Source: an uncultured Coprococcus sp. (GTDB lineage: Bacteria; Bacillota; Clostridia; Lachnospirales; Lachnospiraceae). Taken from it: DNA of 47,816 nt. The stretch covers positions 1 through 47,816 of the forward strand of contig CAKQTZ010000016.1 in the NCBI GenBank assembly GCA_934277375.1, given 5' to 3'. This document shows, piece after piece, positions 44,721-47,816 of this stretch. Numbering within the stretch: the stretch's first letter is position 1; every line of letters starts with the position of its first letter. The position numbers and the translations under genes were made by a program. The notes beneath the pieces were generated by a model. The model was not told the DNA's origin, searched no databases, and saw only the letters and a list, made by a program, of their open reading frames with translations.

Positions 44721-46118
44721 ATGGAAAAGACATTAGACAAGATCGTTGCATTGGCAAAGAGCAGAGGATTTGTTTATCCAGGTTCAGAGATTTACGGTGG
44801 TCTCGCAAATACATGGGACTATGGTAATCTCGGTGTTGAACTCAAGAACAACGTTAAGAGAGCATGGTGGAAGAAATTCATCCAGGAGAACCCTTACAAT
44901 GTAGGAGTTGACTGTGCTATCCTTATGAACCCACAGACATGGGTTGCTTCAGGCCACCTTGGAGGATTTGCTGATCCTCTTATGGATTGCAAAGAGTGTC
45001 ATGAGAGATTCCGTGCAGATAAACTTATAGAGGACTTTATGGCTGAGAACGGAGTTGTTCCAGAGGGAGCAGTAGACGGATGGAGCAACGAGCAGATGGA
45101 AGAGTACGTTGAGAAGAACAATATCTGCTGTCCAACATGTGGTAAGCACAATTTCACAGGTATCAGACAGTTCAACCTTATGTTCAAGACATTCCAGGGT
45201 GTAACCGAGGATGCCAAGAACACTGTATACCTCAGACCTGAGACGGCACAGGGTATATTTGTCAACTTCAAGAATGTACAGAGAACTTCAAGAAAGAAGG
45301 TTCCATTTGGAATCGGTCAGATAGGAAAGTCATTTAGAAATGAGATAACACCTGGTAACTTCACATTCAGAACAAGAGAGTTCGAGCAGATGGAGCTTGA
45401 GTTCTTCTGCAAGCCGGGTACAGATATGGAGTGGTTTGAGTACTGGAGAAGCTTCTGTATCAACTGGCTCAAGGATCTCGGAATCAAGGATGATGAGATG
45501 AGAGCCCGTGACCATTCACCTGAGGAGCTGTGTTTCTACTCAAAGGGAACAACTGATATCGAGTATTTATTCCCATTTGGATGGGGAGAGCTCTGGGGAA
45601 TCGCTGACAGAACAGATTACGATCTGACACAGCACCAGAATACATCAGGAGAGTCCATGGAGTACTTCGATGATGAGACAAAGGAGAAGTACATCCCATA
45701 TGTAATCGAGCCATCGCTTGGTGCTGACCGTGTTACACTGGCATTCCTGTGCGCTGCATACGATGAGGAGAACATTGGAACAGAGGAGAAGCCTGATGTT
45801 CGTACAGTGCTTCACTTCCACCCACAGCTTGCACCGGTCAAGATTGGCGTGCTTCCACTTTCAAAGAAGCTCAACGATGGTGCAGAGAAGATCTATGCAG
45901 AGCTTTCAAAGTACTACAACTGTGAGTTTGATGACAGAGGAAATATCGGAAAGAGATACAGAAGACAGGATGAGATAGGAACTCCTTTCTGTGTAACATA
46001 TGATTTCGATTCAGTAGAGGATGGTGCTGTTACAGTACGTGACAGAGATACCATGGAGCAGGAGAGAATCAAGATTGAAGATCTGAAGGCTTACTTCGAG
46101 AAGAAGTTTGAATATTAA
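44721..46118 (+). CDS. glyS: glycyl-tRNA synthetase, homodimeric type
   Basis: 465 residues from ATG 44721, 6 bases after TTGGAGG. ATG 44703 precedes that site. Class II synthetase of the single-chain type (not GlyQ/GlyS heterotetramer): [25 protein letters not shown] near 12-36, zinc-like [12 protein letters not shown] near 92 and [12 protein letters not shown] near 135, motif 2 [25 protein letters not shown] near 205-229, and motif 3 [18 protein letters not shown] near 330. The anticodon domain ends at FEKKFEY. It is followed by the EctB-like gene after 52 bases. Confidence 0.97.
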   Translation: MEKTLDKIVALAKSRGFVYPGSEIYGGLANTWDYGNLGVELKNNVKRAWWKKFIQENPYNVGVDCAILMNPQTWVASGHLGGFADPLMDCKECHERFRADKLIEDFMAENGVVPEGAVDGWSNEQMEEYVEKNNICCPTCGKHNFTGIRQFNLMFKTFQGVTEDAKNTVYLRPETAQGIFVNFKNVQRTSRKKVPFGIGQIGKSFRNEITPGNFTFRTREFEQMELEFFCKPGTDMEWFEYWRSFCINWLKDLGIKDDEMRARDHSPEELCFYSKGTTDIEYLFPFGWGELWGIADRTDYDLTQHQNTSGESMEYFDDETKEKYIPYVIEPSLGADRVTLAFLCAAYDEENIGTEEKPDVRTVLHFHPQLAPVKIGVLPLSKKLNDGAEKIYAELSKYYNCEFDDRGNIGKRYRRQDEIGTPFCVTYDFDSVEDGAVTVRDRDTMEQERIKIEDLKAYFEKKFEY

Positions 46119-46170
46119 TCGAAGGTGTGACCGGTGATGCCGGGAACATGAATTTACAGGAGGCATTAAG

Positions 46171-47415
46171 ATGCATAGTAAAGAATTATTTTCAGAATAC
46201 GAGGCAAATGTAAGATCATACAGCAGAAGTTTCCCAGAGATATTCACAAAGGCCAAGGGAGCCAAGATGTATGACGAGAATGGTAAGGAGTATATAGACT
46301 TCTTCGCAGGAGCAGGCGCACTGAACTATGGTCATAACAATGATTATATAAAGGAGAAGGTTATCGATTACATCCAGAGCGATGGAATCATGCATTCTCT
46401 TGACATGATGACAGCACCAAAGGCTGAGTTCATCGAGTTTTTCGAGAAGAAGGTTCTTGAGCCTAGAGGACTTGATTACAAGATCATGTTCGCAGGCCCT
46501 ACAGGAACAAATGCAGTTGAGTCACTCTTAAAGCTTGCACGTAAGGTCAAGAAGAGAGAGATGATCTGGGCATACATGGGATGCTTCCATGGCATGACAC
46601 TCGGTTCAATATCACTCACAAGTGATGCGGCAAGCCGTGCAGGAGCAGGTGTTGGACTTGACAACGTATATCACATTCCAGCCCCATACATGTTCCCGGA
46701 GCTTGATACGATCAAGTTCATGCAGACACTTCTTGATGACGATCACTCAGGTGTTGAGAAGCCTGCAGCAATCTTTATCGAGACAGTACAGGCAGATGGT
46801 GGTGTAAATGTATTCTCAGTAGAGTACCTCAAGGCACTCCGTGAGTTCTGTGATAAGAACGACATCCTTATGGTTGTTGATGACGTACAGGTTGGCTGTG
46901 CAAGAACAGGTACATTCTTCTCATTTGAGAGAGCAGGAATCAAGCCTGATATGTTCTCACTTTCAAAGTCAATCGGCGGATACCCATTCCCAATGGGACT
47001 TGCAATGTTCAAGCCAGAGTATGATCTCTGGAAGCCGGGTGAGCATTCAGGTACATTCCGTGGAATCCAGCTCTCAATGGTAGCTGCAAAGGCAGGACTT
47101 GAGTTCATGCTTGACAACAACATCGAGGCTGAGACAAGACGTAAGGGCGAGATAGTTAGAGAGTATCTTGAGAAGAATATAGACGGCGATCCAAATGTAA
47201 TTGCAACACGTGGTATCGGACTCCTCTGGGGCGTAGAGGTTAAGGACGATGCAACAGCTGGTGCCATCACAGCAAGAGCCTTCAAGAAGGGGCTTGTAAT
47301 AGAGAGAGCAGGCCGTGACAACGCGGTCATCAAGATCATGCCACCACTTATCATCTCAGATGAGGATCTTATCGCAGGTCTTGATATTCTCAAGGCAGCT
47401 ATTGATGGTGAGTAA
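46171..47415 (+). CDS. EctB-like class III aminotransferase (diaminobutyrate-2-oxoglutarate type)
   Basis: 414 residues. PLP fold-type I, class III: start YEANVRSYSRSFPEIFTKAKGAKMYDENGKEYIDFFAGAGALNYGHNN, phosphate/substrate loop AGPTGTNAVESLLKLARK near 110, GCFHGMTLGSISLTS near 136, DDVQVGCARTGTFFSFE near 233, and the PLP Lys in SLSKSIGGYPFPMG near 265. These fit EctB, which makes L-2,4-diaminobutyrate from aspartate semialdehyde. No ectA or ectC follows, so ectoine is unlikely. Diaminobutyrate itself or another omega-amino substrate (ornithine, GABA, 4-aminobutyryl compounds) may be the target. AGGAGG precedes the ATG. Biased codons suggest good expression. Confidence 0.82.
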   Translation: MHSKELFSEYEANVRSYSRSFPEIFTKAKGAKMYDENGKEYIDFFAGAGALNYGHNNDYIKEKVIDYIQSDGIMHSLDMMTAPKAEFIEFFEKKVLEPRGLDYKIMFAGPTGTNAVESLLKLARKVKKREMIWAYMGCFHGMTLGSISLTSDAASRAGAGVGLDNVYHIPAPYMFPELDTIKFMQTLLDDDHSGVEKPAAIFIETVQADGGVNVFSVEYLKALREFCDKNDILMVVDDVQVGCARTGTFFSFERAGIKPDMFSLSKSIGGYPFPMGLAMFKPEYDLWKPGEHSGTFRGIQLSMVAAKAGLEFMLDNNIEAETRRKGEIVREYLEKNIDGDPNVIATRGIGLLWGVEVKDDATAGAITARAFKKGLVIERAGRDNAVIKIMPPLIISDEDLIAGLDILKAAIDGE

Positions 47416-47459
47416 TTTGTAATTTAATGAGCATTGTGACAGTTGTAATTGCGCAAGAC

Positions 47460-47549
47460 TGGTATAATGCGAATATCTATATGGAGTCGGCAGGCGACAT
47501 GATATACAGAGCAGAGGCTTTAGAATTGATATCTGAGGTCTCTGCTTTT
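47460..47549 (+). promoter_or_regulatory. extended -10 promoter and hairpin between ectB-like gene and ppdK
   Basis: TGGTATAAT (47460-47468) is a perfect extended -10. About 40 bases after its expected start lies a hairpin AGCAGAG/CTCTGCT (47510-47516 with 47540-47546) followed by TTTT. The hairpin may terminate the aminotransferase transcript. Together the two could define a short RNA of about 75 bases. The rest of 47416-47745 has no supportable gene. Confidence 0.4.
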
Positions 47550-47660
47550 GTATGTATATGCCAGCCCCCAGTTAAAATATGCCAGAATTTTAATGTATGT
47601 AAAAATGGGGTGGAATATACACAAAATATAGAAAAAAGAGTTTGCTAATGTTGACATATA

Positions 47661-47669
47661 TGTTATAAT
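47661..47669 (+). promoter_or_regulatory. ppdK promoter (extended -10)
   Basis: TGTTATAAT with TTTGCT 17 bases upstream. A TTGACA at 47651 is too close (7 bases) to act with this -10. A hairpin GTGTGGAG/CTTCACAC lies in the leader (about 47681-47708). Confidence 0.6.
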
Positions 47670-47745
47670 CAGTCTAGCGCGTGTGGAGACTTCACGGGGA
47701 CTTCACACCATGAAATATAAAGTTTACGTAGGAGGTAACAAACAA

Positions 47746-47816
47746 ATGGCAAACAAGTGGGTTTATATGTTTAGCGAAGGCGACATGACCATGCGTAATC
47801 TTCTCGGTGGTAAGGG
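47746..47816 (+). CDS. ppdK: pyruvate, phosphate dikinase, N-terminal fragment
   Basis: Only the first 23 codons are inside the window. The N-terminus MANKWVYMF followed by DMTMRNLLGGKG is the conserved opening of bacterial PPDK, the start of the ATP-grasp nucleotide-binding domain. PPDK interconverts pyruvate and phosphoenolpyruvate using ATP/AMP and PPi and is common in anaerobic Clostridia. AGGAGG is 10 bases upstream. The gene continues past the right edge. Confidence 0.93.
   Translation, partial: MANKWVYMFSEGDMTMRNLLGGK

Noticed and set aside
46743..47393. 216-codon minus-strand frame inside the EctB-like gene
   Set aside because: It is a shadow of a strongly codon-biased gene. Low-complexity Ser/Ile composition, no start signals.
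47427..47648. 73-codon frame between the EctB-like gene and ppdK
   Set aside because: No ribosome site, unlikely composition, and it runs through a terminator hairpin and promoter-like sequence.

Overview
This window is an ordinary-looking stretch of chromosome from an anaerobic Firmicute, most likely a Lachnospiraceae (Clostridia) related to Coprococcus or Butyrivibrio. The assignment is inferred from several signs: moderate-to-low GC with AGGAGG-type ribosome sites, a reverse rubrerythrin, CIRCE/HrcA control of chaperones, a cysteine T-box, a one-chain glycyl-tRNA synthetase, pyruvate phosphate dikinase, and small families (DUF5721, DUF6062, DUF4190) typical of that group. No phage, insertion sequence or CRISPR array was seen. 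Accessory elements are small and scattered among housekeeping genes.

Layout. 1-8.1 kb: a DUF4173-type membrane protein with an N-terminal 33-bp tandem repeat, a minus-strand pair (NhaD-like antiporter and TerD-like protein), an EAL protein with a GyrI-like front domain, a reverse rubrerythrin behind a PerR/Fur-like operator, and an unknown membrane protein. 8.3-17.1 kb: a VanZ-like protein, then a chorismate-mutase-like gene leading pyrF-pyrK-pyrD, a 1188-residue PAS/GGDEF/GAF/EAL protein, and pyrE on its own promoter. 17.2-23.2 kb: an LTA-synthase-like protein, a SEC-C methionine aminopeptidase, htpG with CIRCE, and a DUF5721 gene. 23.3-27.2 kb: a Cys T-box followed by cysS-mrnC-rlmB-sigH, closed by a strong terminator. 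27.3-29.7 kb: a secreted leucine-rich-repeat protein, then a compact candidate type I toxin-antitoxin locus (25-codon holin-like peptide, convergent antisense RNA) next to tRNA-Thr(GGT). 29.9-38.1 kb: glnS, a YiiX-like amidase, DUF6062, an OGG-type DNA glycosylase, CIRCE-groES-groEL, a Q/G/Y-repeat DUF4190 protein and cytidine deaminase. 38.2-47.8 kb: an M16C protease, era, recO, a MocR/PdxR regulator (minus), glyS, an EctB-like aminotransferase and the start of ppdK.

How the parts work together. De novo UMP synthesis (pyrF, pyrK, pyrD, pyrE) and salvage (cdd) are all present. Protein quality control (groESL, htpG) carries two perfect CIRCE elements and so probably shares HrcA control. Cys-tRNA sensing by the T-box may extend through RNA maturation genes to sigH, because no terminator was seen inside that run. 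Two c-di-GMP turnover proteins with different sensory domains lie 7 kb apart.

The best candidate for an undescribed system is the toxin/antisense-RNA pair at 29.34-29.55 kb. Its promoter, terminator and overlap geometry are visible in the sequence, but its function is inferred from similarity to TxpA/RatA-type modules.
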